Below are positions 34,535 through 41,551 of a stretch of 64,000 bases of DNA, piece by piece. The notes below the pieces were generated by a model that saw nothing but the letters and a program-made list of their open reading frames with translations, made no database searches and had not been told where the DNA came from. Position 1 is the stretch's first letter; every line of letters begins with the position of its first letter. Source of the DNA: Erythrobacter sp. KY5. GTDB taxonomy: Bacteria > Pseudomonadota > Alphaproteobacteria > Sphingomonadales > Sphingomonadaceae. The stretch is from the NCBI RefSeq assembly GCF_003264115.1, contig NZ_CP021912.1, forward strand, positions 2,525,001 through 2,589,000, given 5' to 3'. The position numbers were made by a program, and so were the translations under genes.

Positions 34535-34805
34535 TCTGGTTTGCGCGCCCGCATCCGCAGGCGCGTCCTCGCTAGACGCGCAGCAAGGCTGCGCCCGCTG
34601 CGGGCGGCCGGGCGGCCGGTCGGCCTTGCGGTCGCTAATGCGACCGAGCCCCGGAGACAGCAGTTTCGGACCGGTGGGTCGACGCCTCAGGCGTCGCAAG
34701 CGCGACTGCGCGCCCGCAGGTGCCCCGAAGCGAAGCGGAGGGAACGGCACCGAGGACGCTCGCCCGGATGGGCGAGCGACAAGCAAAACGCCCGATTCTA
34801 TACCT
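34535..34805. other. GC-rich non-coding stretch with several hairpins
   Basis: This part of the 1-kb gap has many short inverted repeats: GCGTCCTCGCTAGACGC-type pairing near 34563, GGTGCC/GGCACC (34709-34750) around an AAGCGAAGCGGAGGG loop, and the GGAT hairpin at 34757-34778. It is much richer in GC than the sequence after 34800. No gene is seen. Confidence 0.5.
34757..34778. repeat. Hairpin with GGAT loop, copy 2
   Basis: CGCTCGCCC and GGGCGAGCG pair perfectly around GGAT and follow GAGGAC, as in copy 1 (16211-16230), but with a different stem sequence. A GGTGCC/GGCACC hairpin lies just upstream, as a hairpin does in copy 1. Confidence 0.6.
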
Positions 34806-34807
34806 TA

Positions 34808-34852
34808 ATATCCACAGGCTTGTGGACAGGCTGTCCACAAAGCTGCCCACAT
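34808..34852. promoter_or_regulatory. Cluster of DnaA-box-like sequences
   Basis: Four sites near the consensus TTATCCACA: ATATCCACA (34808-34816), TTGTGGACA (34820-34828, reverse orientation), TGTCCACAA (34832-34840) and the weaker TGCCCACAT (34844-34852). Start-to-start spacing is 12 bases throughout. They lie about 85 bases before the promoter of the small ORF unit. Confidence 0.5.
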
Positions 34853-34935
34853 ACGAAAAGACGCCAGAGGCTCCCCTCCGGCGTCCGCGTTGCGCGCCTT
34901 ATGCGCAACAGCGATCAAGTATGACGTGGGAAAAC

Positions 34936-34941
34936 TATAAT
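34936..34941 (+). promoter_or_regulatory. Perfect TATAAT -10 box of the small ORF unit
   Basis: TATAAT stands in an AT-rich island after a GC-rich region. No good -35 hexamer lies 16-18 bases upstream (GATCAA at 17), so an activator may be needed. The predicted start is near 34948. Confidence 0.5.
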
Positions 34942-34955
34942 TCAAGTCTTGTCTT

Positions 34956-35016
34956 GGGGGCCTCGACGACTCAAATATGTATGTGAGGCCAGCGGCGAAC
35001 GCGGCTCTCGGCCCCC
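34956..35016 (+). ncRNA. Structured 5' leader of the small ORF unit
   Basis: GGGGGCC (34956-34962) pairs with GGCCCCC (35010-35016), enclosing a second stem option CCTC/GAGG and a GCGGC/GC-rich hairpin. It lies between the promoter and the ribosome-binding site of the 18-codon ORF. It does not match a riboswitch class I can name. Confidence 0.4.
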
Positions 35017-35065
35017 GGTGATACGGTTTGGGTCTTGGCTTACAAGCGCGAAAGGAGGTGATCCG

Positions 35066-35122
35066 ATGTCTCATGGTTCAGTAGAGAGGTCGGCAAGTTT
35101 CCGCACGAGGTATATTCGGTAA
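35066..35122 (+). CDS. 18-codon small ORF with extended Shine-Dalgarno
   Basis: The ORF encodes MSHGSVERSASFRTRYIR and ends TAA. It is preceded at 35051-35064 by AAAGGAGGTGATCC, which complements the last 14 bases of alphaproteobacterial 16S rRNA in full, with seven bases between GGAGG and ATG. This is the strongest ribosome-binding site in the window. The peptide is basic, with five Arg of 18 residues, and has no leucine or valine run that would suggest an attenuation leader for the downstream ilvE. It lies in its own unit between a TATAAT promoter and a terminator. It could be a leader peptide, a ribosome-sequestering decoy or a real micro-protein. Confidence 0.55.
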   Translation: MSHGSVERSASFRTRYIR

Positions 35123-35173
35123 CCTAACGACCGAGTAAGACTTCGTGAGCGGCGCTTACCGCCGCTGACCATG

Positions 35174-35225
35174 AAAGGGCGTTTCCTCCCCCCGCAACAT
35201 ATGGCGGGCGAGGAAGCGCCCTTTT
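35174..35225 (+). terminator. Strong Rho-independent terminator after the small ORF
   Basis: AAAGGGCGTTTCCTC (35174-35188) pairs with GAGGAAGCGCCCTTT (35210-35224) except for one T-G pair, with a further CCCGC/GCGGG stem inside, then TTTT. It isolates the small unit from ilvE. Confidence 0.85.
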
Positions 35226-35532
35226 CATTTGGCGGTGCTGGCGAGGCGCGCAGCCGGTTTTCCTACTCGCGCCGCAGGGGTTATGGATCGCGCTTATGGA
35301 AAGCCTGACATCCTCCAAGACGATCAAGCCCGCGACCGCTTCGATGGCCCGCCAACGGAAAGTCACACATCCTACGAGCCAATCCGCCCAAAACCCGCTA
35401 TTTAACAGGTACATGCTCCGGCATGGCGTATTTTCAAACACACCCCTTCTGCGGTCCACCGCAGCCTTCCACAACCCGCTTTCCGCACACACCGCTTGCC
35501 CCCGGCCTCGCCCGACATTATCCGCGTGACCT
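35226..35532. other. Region upstream of ilvE without a gene
   Basis: About 300 bases with no credible gene; open frames on both strands lack ribosome-binding sites and protein-like composition. The ilvE promoter must lie here. GCTATTTAACAGG near 35398-35411 is the most AT-rich part, but no -35/-10 pair is clear. Confidence 0.4.
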
Positions 35533-36612
35533 ATGCAATTCGAGACGATCCCACACCCCTCACCCACGCCTGACGCGGCCCGCGAAGTCGCGATTGCCGA
35601 TCCCGGTTTTGGCAAGGTCTTCACCGATCACATGGTCACCATCGACTATGACGAGGAGAAAGGCGGCTGGCATTCCGCGCGCATCGGCCCGCGTGAGCCG
35701 ATTGCGCTCGATCCGGCGGCCTCGGTCCTGCACTATGCGCAGGAGATCTTCGAAGGGATGAAGGCGTTTCGCCACGCAGATGGCGGCCTCGCCATGTTCC
35801 GCCCGGAGCAGAACGCGCGCCGTTTCAACGAAAGCGCGAAGCGCATGGCGATGCCCGAAATCCCGGAGGACGTGTTCCTCGAAGCGGTGAAGCTGGCGGT
35901 GAAGACCGACGCCGACTGGATGCCGTCGGTCGAAGGCGGCTCGCTCTACATCCGCCCCTTCATGTTCGCTTCCGAAGCCTTCCTGGGTGTGCGCCCGGCC
36001 AAGCAGTACAAGTTCGTGGTGATCCTCGTCTCCAGCGGCAACTACTTCAAGGGCGGCGTGAACCCGGTGAAGATCTGGGTTTCGCAGGATTACGTCCGTG
36101 CCGCCCCCGGCGGGACCGGCGCGGCCAAGACCGGCGGAAACTACGCAGCATCGCTTGTCCCGCAAGCCGAAGCCATCGCCAATGGCTGCGACCAGGTCGT
36201 CTTCCTCGATGCGGTCGAGAAGAAGTGGATCGAGGAACTGGGCGGCATGAACCTGTTCTTCGTGCGCAGCGACGGCAGCGTCATCACCCCTCCGCTCACC
36301 GGCACGATCCTGCCCGGCATTACCCGCGACAGCCTGATCGCGATGCTGCGCGAAGAGGGGCTTGAGGTTCGCGAGGAGCCTTACTCGATCGCCCAATGGC
36401 GCGAGGAAGCCGAGAGCGGTGAATTGCTGGAAACCCTCGCCTGCGGAACCGCTGCGGTGGTAACCCCGGTCGGCACCGTCGCTTCCCCGGCTGGCGAGTT
36501 CACCATCGGCACCGGCGGCATCGGCCAGATGGCCGAGAAGATGCGCAAGAAGCTCGTCGGCATTCAGAACGGCGCGGTCGACGACAAGCACGGCTGGGTG
36601 ATGCGAGTTTGA
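35533..36612 (+). CDS. ilvE: Branched-chain amino acid aminotransferase
   Basis: A 359-residue fold-type IV PLP enzyme, the last step of valine, leucine and isoleucine synthesis. It is of the long BCAT type: HYAQEIFEGMKAFR, then VRAAPGGTGAAKTGGNYAAS with the PLP lysine likely in the KTGGNYAAS segment (near 202), and EELGGMNLFFV later. The short gap of three bases to trhO suggests cotranscription. Confidence 0.95.
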   Translation: MQFETIPHPSPTPDAAREVAIADPGFGKVFTDHMVTIDYDEEKGGWHSARIGPREPIALDPAASVLHYAQEIFEGMKAFRHADGGLAMFRPEQNARRFNESAKRMAMPEIPEDVFLEAVKLAVKTDADWMPSVEGGSLYIRPFMFASEAFLGVRPAKQYKFVVILVSSGNYFKGGVNPVKIWVSQDYVRAAPGGTGAAKTGGNYAASLVPQAEAIANGCDQVVFLDAVEKKWIEELGGMNLFFVRSDGSVITPPLTGTILPGITRDSLIAMLREEGLEVREEPYSIAQWREEAESGELLETLACGTAAVVTPVGTVASPAGEFTIGTGGIGQMAEKMRKKLVGIQNGAVDDKHGWVMRV

Positions 36613-36615
36613 GCC

Positions 36616-37554
36616 ATGACTGACGCGATCACGGTCGCCGCGCTCTACCGCTTCACGCCTTTCGAAGACCCCGCCGCCCTGCGTGAACCGTTGCTGGCCG
36701 CTTGTCGTGAGGTCGGGGTGAGGGGCACGCTGCTGCTAGCCCATGAGGGCATCAACGGCACGATAGCGGGGACCGACAATGCGATTGCCGCTGTGCTCGA
36801 CCATATCCGCTCGTTGCCCGGCTGCGCCGAGCTCGACGTCAAGTTCTCAGCCGCTGCCGAGATGCCCTTCAACCGCATGAAGGTGAGGCTCAAGCGCGAG
36901 ATCGTCACCATGGGCGAACCCGATATCGACCCCACGCAAAGCGTCGGGCGCTATGTCGATCCGCAGGACTGGAACGCGCTCATCTCAGACCCTGACACGC
37001 TCGTGATCGACACGCGCAACGACTATGAGGTCGCGGTCGGCACCTTCGAAGGCGCGGTCGATCCCGCGACCCCCAGCTTCCGCGACTTCCCTGCATGGTT
37101 CCGCACCCACCGCGAGGAACTGCTCGAAGGCAAGAAGAAGGTCGCGATGTTCTGCACCGGCGGCATACGCTGCGAAAAGTCGACCAGCTTCCTGCGGGCC
37201 GAGGGGATTGAGGATGTCTTCCACCTGAAAGGCGGCATCCTCAAGTACCTCGAAGAGGTGCCCGAAGAAGAGAGCAGGTGGCAGGGCGACTGCTTCGTCT
37301 TCGATGAACGCGTGACGGTCCGCCACGGCCTTGCGACAGGCGAATACGGGCTGTGCCGCGCCTGTCGCCGCCCGGTCAGCCTCTCGGACCGCGCCTCACC
37401 CGCTTTTGAGGAAGGCGTCTCCTGCCCCGCCTGCTTCGATGAACGCACCGAGGAGCAGCGCGCACGCTATCGCGAGCGCCAGCGGCAGGAAGCCATCGCC
37501 AAGGCTCGCGGAACCAGCCATGTTGGCGCGACGTTCGATACCGAGGATGACTGA
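36616..37554 (+). CDS. trhO: tRNA uridine(34) 5-hydroxylase TrhO (rhodanese family)
   Basis: A 312-residue protein of the YceA/TrhO family that makes 5-hydroxyuridine at the tRNA wobble base. The N-terminal acylphosphatase-like domain ([14 protein letters not shown]) precedes a rhodanese domain with the catalytic loop CTGGIRCEK near residue 176. A C-terminal zinc-ribbon-like segment with two CxxC pairs (CRAC, CPAC) is present, then a basic helical tail. It overlaps the next gene by eight bases. Confidence 0.93.
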   Translation: MTDAITVAALYRFTPFEDPAALREPLLAACREVGVRGTLLLAHEGINGTIAGTDNAIAAVLDHIRSLPGCAELDVKFSAAAEMPFNRMKVRLKREIVTMGEPDIDPTQSVGRYVDPQDWNALISDPDTLVIDTRNDYEVAVGTFEGAVDPATPSFRDFPAWFRTHREELLEGKKKVAMFCTGGIRCEKSTSFLRAEGIEDVFHLKGGILKYLEEVPEEESRWQGDCFVFDERVTVRHGLATGEYGLCRACRRPVSLSDRASPAFEEGVSCPACFDERTEEQRARYRERQRQEAIAKARGTSHVGATFDTEDD

Positions 37555-38212
37555 AGCGCCGCCCCCCTTCCCGGTCCTCTACTCCTTCCGCCGCTGCCCC
37601 TACGCGATGCGCGCGCGCATGGCGCTGTGGATCGCAGGCGAAACGGTGGAGCTGCGCGAGGTCAAGCTTGCCGAAAAGCCGCCCGAACTGATCGAGGCGT
37701 CGGCCAAGGCGACCGTGCCGGTGCTGGTCCTGCCCGATGGCCTGGTGATTGACGAAAGCATCGCGATCATGCGGTGGGCGCTTCACCGCAGCGATCCGGA
37801 AGGCTGGCTGTCGGGAGACGATGCCGACCTCATCGCGGAGGCAGACGGGCCGTTCAAACATGCGCTCGACCGCTACAAATACCCCGTGCGATACCCCGAT
37901 GAGAACGACGGGGACGAAAAGGCCTTCGGCCAGCATCACCGTGCCAAAGGGCTGGCCATTCTCGAGGATTGGAATGAGCGGCTCGGCCAAACGTCACAGC
38001 TTTGCGGTGACGGTCGGACTCTGGCCGATATCGCGCTCTTCCCCTTCGTCCGGCAATTCGCAAACCACGATCGCAACTGGTTCGACGCGCTTGATCTGCC
38101 ACATCTCCAGCGCTGGCTCGAAGGGCACCTCGCCTCCGATCTCTTCGCCAGCATCATGCCCAAATTCACACCCTGGAAATCGGGCGATGCCCCCCTACGG
38201 CAAAGTCGCTAG
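37547..38212 (+). CDS. Glutathione S-transferase-family protein
   Basis: A 221-residue protein. The thioredoxin-like N-terminal domain has [13 protein letters not shown] (CPYA in place of CPYC), so it resembles Grx2/omega-class GSTs with one active-site cysteine (about residue 16). [19 protein letters not shown] matches the glutathione-binding PVL...ES region, and [14 protein letters not shown] is the C-terminal GST motif. It begins inside the end of trhO, so the two are coupled. Substrate unknown. Confidence 0.9.
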   Translation: MTEAPPPFPVLYSFRRCPYAMRARMALWIAGETVELREVKLAEKPPELIEASAKATVPVLVLPDGLVIDESIAIMRWALHRSDPEGWLSGDDADLIAEADGPFKHALDRYKYPVRYPDENDGDEKAFGQHHRAKGLAILEDWNERLGQTSQLCGDGRTLADIALFPFVRQFANHDRNWFDALDLPHLQRWLEGHLASDLFASIMPKFTPWKSGDAPLRQSR

Positions 38213-38258
38213 AACGCTGTAATCGCGACATTAACCTTGCACCTGCGATAGCCGCATA

Positions 38259-38648
38259 ATGAAGAGCCTCACGCCCACATATTCCGTGACCGCCCTTCCG
38301 GACAATCGGGAGGTCCACTTCGCGATGAGCGGACTGTTCGATATCGAAACCCTCGACCGCTTCACCGCCGACCTCTCCGCCGCCGGGATGCCTCTGGTGA
38401 AAAGCGGCGGTCCAATCCGCGTGTTCGGCGATCTGACCGGCTTCGTCGCCCAGACCAGACCGGTTGCGCAGCGCATCGAGAAGATCGTCCACGAATCGCG
38501 CAAGCTTGGCGTCGAGCGCACCGCGATCATCACAGACACCAAGCTGACAGCGCTGCAATACCGCCGGGTCAACGAAGGCATTACCGTCGAGATCTTCGAC
38601 AACAAGGCGGATGCCATCTTCTGGCTCCGCAACGAAGTGGTCGCCTAA
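38259..38648 (+). CDS. Small STAS/SpoIIAA-like protein of unknown function
   Basis: A 129-residue protein whose layout (VHFAMSGLFDIETLDRFTADL, then IRVFGDLTGF and AQRIEKIVHESRKLGVERTAIIT) suggests a STAS-like alpha/beta fold such as the SpoIIAA-like family, which in Shewanella includes lipid-binding proteins. No catalytic residues can be named. It converges with the LysR gene, overlapping it by four bases at the stops. Confidence 0.7.
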   Translation: MKSLTPTYSVTALPDNREVHFAMSGLFDIETLDRFTADLSAAGMPLVKSGGPIRVFGDLTGFVAQTRPVAQRIEKIVHESRKLGVERTAIITDTKLTALQYRRVNEGITVEIFDNKADAIFWLRNEVVA

Positions 38649-39538
38649 GCCGCCAGCCTTTCTCTGAACGCATCAATCAGCCAGCTTGTCGCCGGGCCCA
38701 GCCGCGTGTCGCGGCGCCAGAGCGCATAGAGAGTGTATTGATCACCGGGCTTCTCTGGCAGATCGAGCTCGACCAGCCGCCCCTCAGCCAGATCGCCTGC
38801 GACCATCTCGCGCGGCATGTTGCCCCAACCCAGCCCCTCCTTGAGCAGCGAGTGCTTCGCCCCGAGATCGCCCAGCCGCCACGTCAGCGGGCTGAGCACC
38901 GAGAATTCGCGCCCCTCGGTCCGGCTTGAACGGTCGGAAAGCACGAGTTGCAGATGCTTGCGGCTCTCACCAGGCGCGACATCGGGCGCACTCAGGGGAT
39001 GCCCGGGAGCGGCGACCGGGATGAGATCGACGTTGCCGACCGCCTGGCGTTCAAGCTGGGGGTCTTCACCGATGATCGGGCCGCCGATGGCAAGTTGACC
39101 GTCTTCATCGAGCAGGCACTGCGCCACCGCGCCCAGCCCCTCAACGCGCAACCGCAGGGCGACCGTGGGGAACATCGCGCGGAAATCGGAGAGGACACGC
39201 GCAGTCACTTCGCCCGGCATCATCACGTCGATCACGAGGCCGAGATTGCTTTCGAGGCCTGCATGCAAACTCCGCGTCTTCGCGAGCAGCGCGTCAACGT
39301 CGTCGGAAACCGCGCGGGCCTCTGCCAGCAGACCTTCGCCTTCGGGGGTGAGCACCGGCTTGCGCGATCCCTCGCGGTCGAACAATATCACCGCAAGCTG
39401 CGCTTCCAACTGCGCGATGCCATAGCTTATGGCGGAGACCGCACGGTTCATCCGCCGCGCAGCACCGCCAAAACTTCCCTCTTCAACGACCGCGAGAAAT
39501 ATGCGCAGATGATCGAGGGTGGGATCGCCGAGTTTCAT
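38645..39538 (-). CDS. LysR-family regulator of the pirin/azoR cluster
   Basis: A 297-residue LysR regulator with HTH at residues 7-65 (TLDHLRIFLAVVEEGSFGGAARR) and an effector domain. The start at 39536-39538 is chosen over an in-frame ATG at 39565 because the latter lies inside the inverted repeat 39545-39565. It diverges from pirin, azoR and DoxX genes, a layout often seen for quinone- or electrophile-responsive regulators, and probably controls them. Confidence 0.9.
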   Translation of the reverse strand: MKLGDPTLDHLRIFLAVVEEGSFGGAARRMNRAVSAISYGIAQLEAQLAVILFDREGSRKPVLTPEGEGLLAEARAVSDDVDALLAKTRSLHAGLESNLGLVIDVMMPGEVTARVLSDFRAMFPTVALRLRVEGLGAVAQCLLDEDGQLAIGGPIIGEDPQLERQAVGNVDLIPVAAPGHPLSAPDVAPGESRKHLQLVLSDRSSRTEGREFSVLSPLTWRLGDLGAKHSLLKEGLGWGNMPREMVAGDLAEGRLVELDLPEKPGDQYTLYALWRRDTRLGPATSWLIDAFRERLAA

Positions 39539-39544
39539 TTGCCA

Positions 39545-39565
39545 ATGTTCGGATAGTTCGAACAT
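39545..39565. promoter_or_regulatory. LysR operator candidate
   Basis: ATGTTCG-N7-CGAACAT is a perfect seven-base inverted repeat of 21 bases, seven bases upstream of the LysR start and 95 before the pirin gene. It contains the T-N11-A form of LysR boxes (TTCG...CGAA). Confidence 0.75.
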
Positions 39566-39660
39566 CTCTGCAAGTTTTATCGCACTTATCCATCCGACCC
39601 GACGCGCCTATCTCTCGTTTCAACAGAGCGACACGCTCTTCCTCGAACAGGAGACAAACG

Positions 39661-40362
39661 ATGATCGAACTTCGTCCCTTCAAGAGCCTCGGCGCTGCCA
39701 ATCACGGTTGGCTGGATGCTCACCACCATTTCTCGTTTGCCGGTTATCACGATCCGGCACGCGTTCATTGGGGCAGTCTTCGGGTCTGGAACGATGACAC
39801 GATCGCGCCGGGCACAGGGTTCCCCACTCACCCGCATAACGACATGGAAATCATCACCTATGTCCGCAAAGGTGCCATTACCCACCGCGACAGCATGGGC
39901 AACGAAGGCCGCACCGAAGCGGGCGATGTCCAGGTCATGAGCGCTGGCAACGGCGTGCGGCATTCAGAGTACAACCTTGAGGACACCGATACCCAGATTT
40001 TCCAGATCTGGATCATCCCCGAGGAGCGCGGCGGCGAACCCAGCTGGGGTGCCCGTGCGTTTCCGAAAGGCGACCGGGCCGGTGCCTTTGTTCCACTCGC
40101 GAGCGGTTCGGCCAACGACAACGACGCGCTGCCTATCCGCACCGATGCACGCGTGCTGGGCGCGACCATCAAGGCAGGTGAGAGTGTGACTTATACCCCG
40201 GCGTCGGCTGATCGACACCTCTACCTCGTCCCTGCGACTGGAAAGGTCCAGATTGACGGTGTAGAGGCCAACGCGCGTGACGGTGTCGCCATCACACAGC
40301 TCGAAAGCGTGACTGTCACCGCGCTTAAAGACAGCGAAGTCGTTCTGGTCGACGCCGCCTGA
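39661..40362 (+). CDS. Pirin-family protein (possible quercetinase)
   Basis: A 233-residue bicupin of the pirin family. Metal ligands are visible as H57, H59, H101 and E103 (FPTHPHNDMEIITY, GVRHSEYN). E. coli YhhW of this family has quercetin dioxygenase activity and others act as redox-sensing cofactors. It is the first gene of a plus-strand group with azoR and DoxX behind a LysR operator, which suggests a role in quinone or phenolic stress. Confidence 0.93.
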   Translation: MIELRPFKSLGAANHGWLDAHHHFSFAGYHDPARVHWGSLRVWNDDTIAPGTGFPTHPHNDMEIITYVRKGAITHRDSMGNEGRTEAGDVQVMSAGNGVRHSEYNLEDTDTQIFQIWIIPEERGGEPSWGARAFPKGDRAGAFVPLASGSANDNDALPIRTDARVLGATIKAGESVTYTPASADRHLYLVPATGKVQIDGVEANARDGVAITQLESVTVTALKDSEVVLVDAA

Positions 40363-40440
40363 TCAACATCCCTCCGGGGCCGACTGCCCTCCCCCCGCGG
40401 TCGGCCCCACCTCTCGTCACATCCAAAGGAGCGTTATGCC

Positions 40441-41031
40441 ATGTCGAACATCCTCCATATCACCGCCAGCATTCGTGACGACGAAAGCGTCTCGCGCACT
40501 CTCGGGAACAAGCTTGTTCGCCGCCTCGCCGACAAGAGCGGCGCAAGCGTGACCACGCGCGACCTCGCCAGGAACGATATCCCCTTCCAAAGCTGGGAGC
40601 TGTTCAACGCAGGCCTCACCAGCAGGGAAGAGCGTTCCGCCGAGCAGCAGGAACTCGCAGCACTGGCCGACACGCTGATCGAGGAGCTTATAGCGGCGGA
40701 CATGATCGTCTTTGCCACGCCCGTCTACAATTTCGGAGTTCCTGCAACCCTGAAAGCCTGGGCCGATCTCGTCGCGCGCGCCGGGATTACCTTCAAGTAC
40801 ACCGAGACGGGTCCGGTCGGTCTGCTCGAAGGCAAGAAGGCCTATATCGCAGGCGCTTCTGGTGGAACGCCGATCGGGTCGGGCATGGATTTCATGTCGA
40901 GCTGGCTCACATTCTTCCTCGGCTTCCTCGGCATTTCCGATGTCGAGATCGTCGCCGCTGACGGTATCATGGGCCGCGACGGTCCCGAGAAGATCGAAGC
41001 TGCCAAGAAACGCATCGAAGAGATGGTCTGA
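40441..41031 (+). CDS. azoR: FMN-dependent NADH:quinone/azo reductase
   Basis: A 196-residue flavodoxin-fold protein of the AzoR/AcpD family that reduces quinones and azo compounds by two electrons. The FMN-binding motif TPVYNFGVPATLKAWADLVARAG and SGGTPIGSGMDF are typical. It starts 78 bases after the pirin gene and 24 before DoxX, so the three likely form an operon. Confidence 0.93.
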   Translation: MSNILHITASIRDDESVSRTLGNKLVRRLADKSGASVTTRDLARNDIPFQSWELFNAGLTSREERSAEQQELAALADTLIEELIAADMIVFATPVYNFGVPATLKAWADLVARAGITFKYTETGPVGLLEGKKAYIAGASGGTPIGSGMDFMSSWLTFFLGFLGISDVEIVAADGIMGRDGPEKIEAAKKRIEEMV

Positions 41032-41061
41032 GCACCAATTCAAGGATCAGGGAGAATGACA

Positions 41062-41490
41062 ATGTCCACGATTGCAAAACCAGATATCGCCGCCGCGAAC
41101 CCCGCTTCCACCTCAATGCAGGATGTGCTTGCCTTGCTCGCCCGGCTGCTCCTCGCGCTCCTTTTCGTGCTTGCCGGGATCAATAAGATCGGCGCGATGG
41201 AAGGAACCGTCGGATATATCGGCTCGGTCGGGCTTCCCTTTCCCGAACTCATGTATTTCGGGACAATAGCGCTCGAAATCGGGGGCGGCCTGTTGCTCGC
41301 CATTGGGTTCAGGGCTCGCCACGTCGCTCTGGCCATGGGCACCTTCACAGTGCTTACCGCCGTCATCTTCCACAACGACTTCTCGCAGCAGATCGAGATC
41401 ACGATGTTCCTCAAGAACCTTGCGATTGCAGGCGGAATGTTCGCGATCGCTGCCTTCGGTGCGGGCCGGTACTCGCTCGACCGCGGCTGA
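41062..41490 (+). CDS. DoxX-family membrane protein
   Basis: A 142-residue membrane protein with four helices. LARLLLALLFVLAGINKI is the family's first helix, and the conserved PxPxL-type LPFPELMYFG follows. Starts at 41056 and 41062 are both possible; the second has the better distance to AGGGAGA. DoxX proteins often accompany azoreductases and pirins and have been linked to thiol and quinone stress. It ends near a terminator shared with nadE. Confidence 0.85.
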   Translation: MSTIAKPDIAAANPASTSMQDVLALLARLLLALLFVLAGINKIGAMEGTVGYIGSVGLPFPELMYFGTIALEIGGGLLLAIGFRARHVALAMGTFTVLTAVIFHNDFSQQIEITMFLKNLAIAGGMFAIAAFGAGRYSLDRG

Positions 41491-41508
41491 TCGCTGCGCT
41501 GCCGACTA

Positions 41509-41548
41509 GAGAGGGCCGGAGCCTCGTTGGGCGCTCCGGCCCTCTCTT
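41509..41548. terminator. Terminator between convergent doxX and nadE genes
   Basis: GAGAGGGCCGGAGC (41509-41522) pairs perfectly with GCTCCGGCCCTCTC (41533-41546) around a ten-base loop. The T-tract is short on both sides. Its place between two convergent genes fits bidirectional use. Confidence 0.7.
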
Positions 41549-41551
41549 GCG

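Noticed and set aside
35066..35225. Leader-peptide attenuator of ilvE
   Set aside because: The peptide has only one isoleucine and no Leu/Val run, and a further 300 bases separate the terminator from ilvE.
35124..35624. A 166-codon minus-strand frame in the gap before ilvE
   Set aside because: It crosses the terminator and the ilvE start, has no ribosome-binding site and no recognisable sequence.
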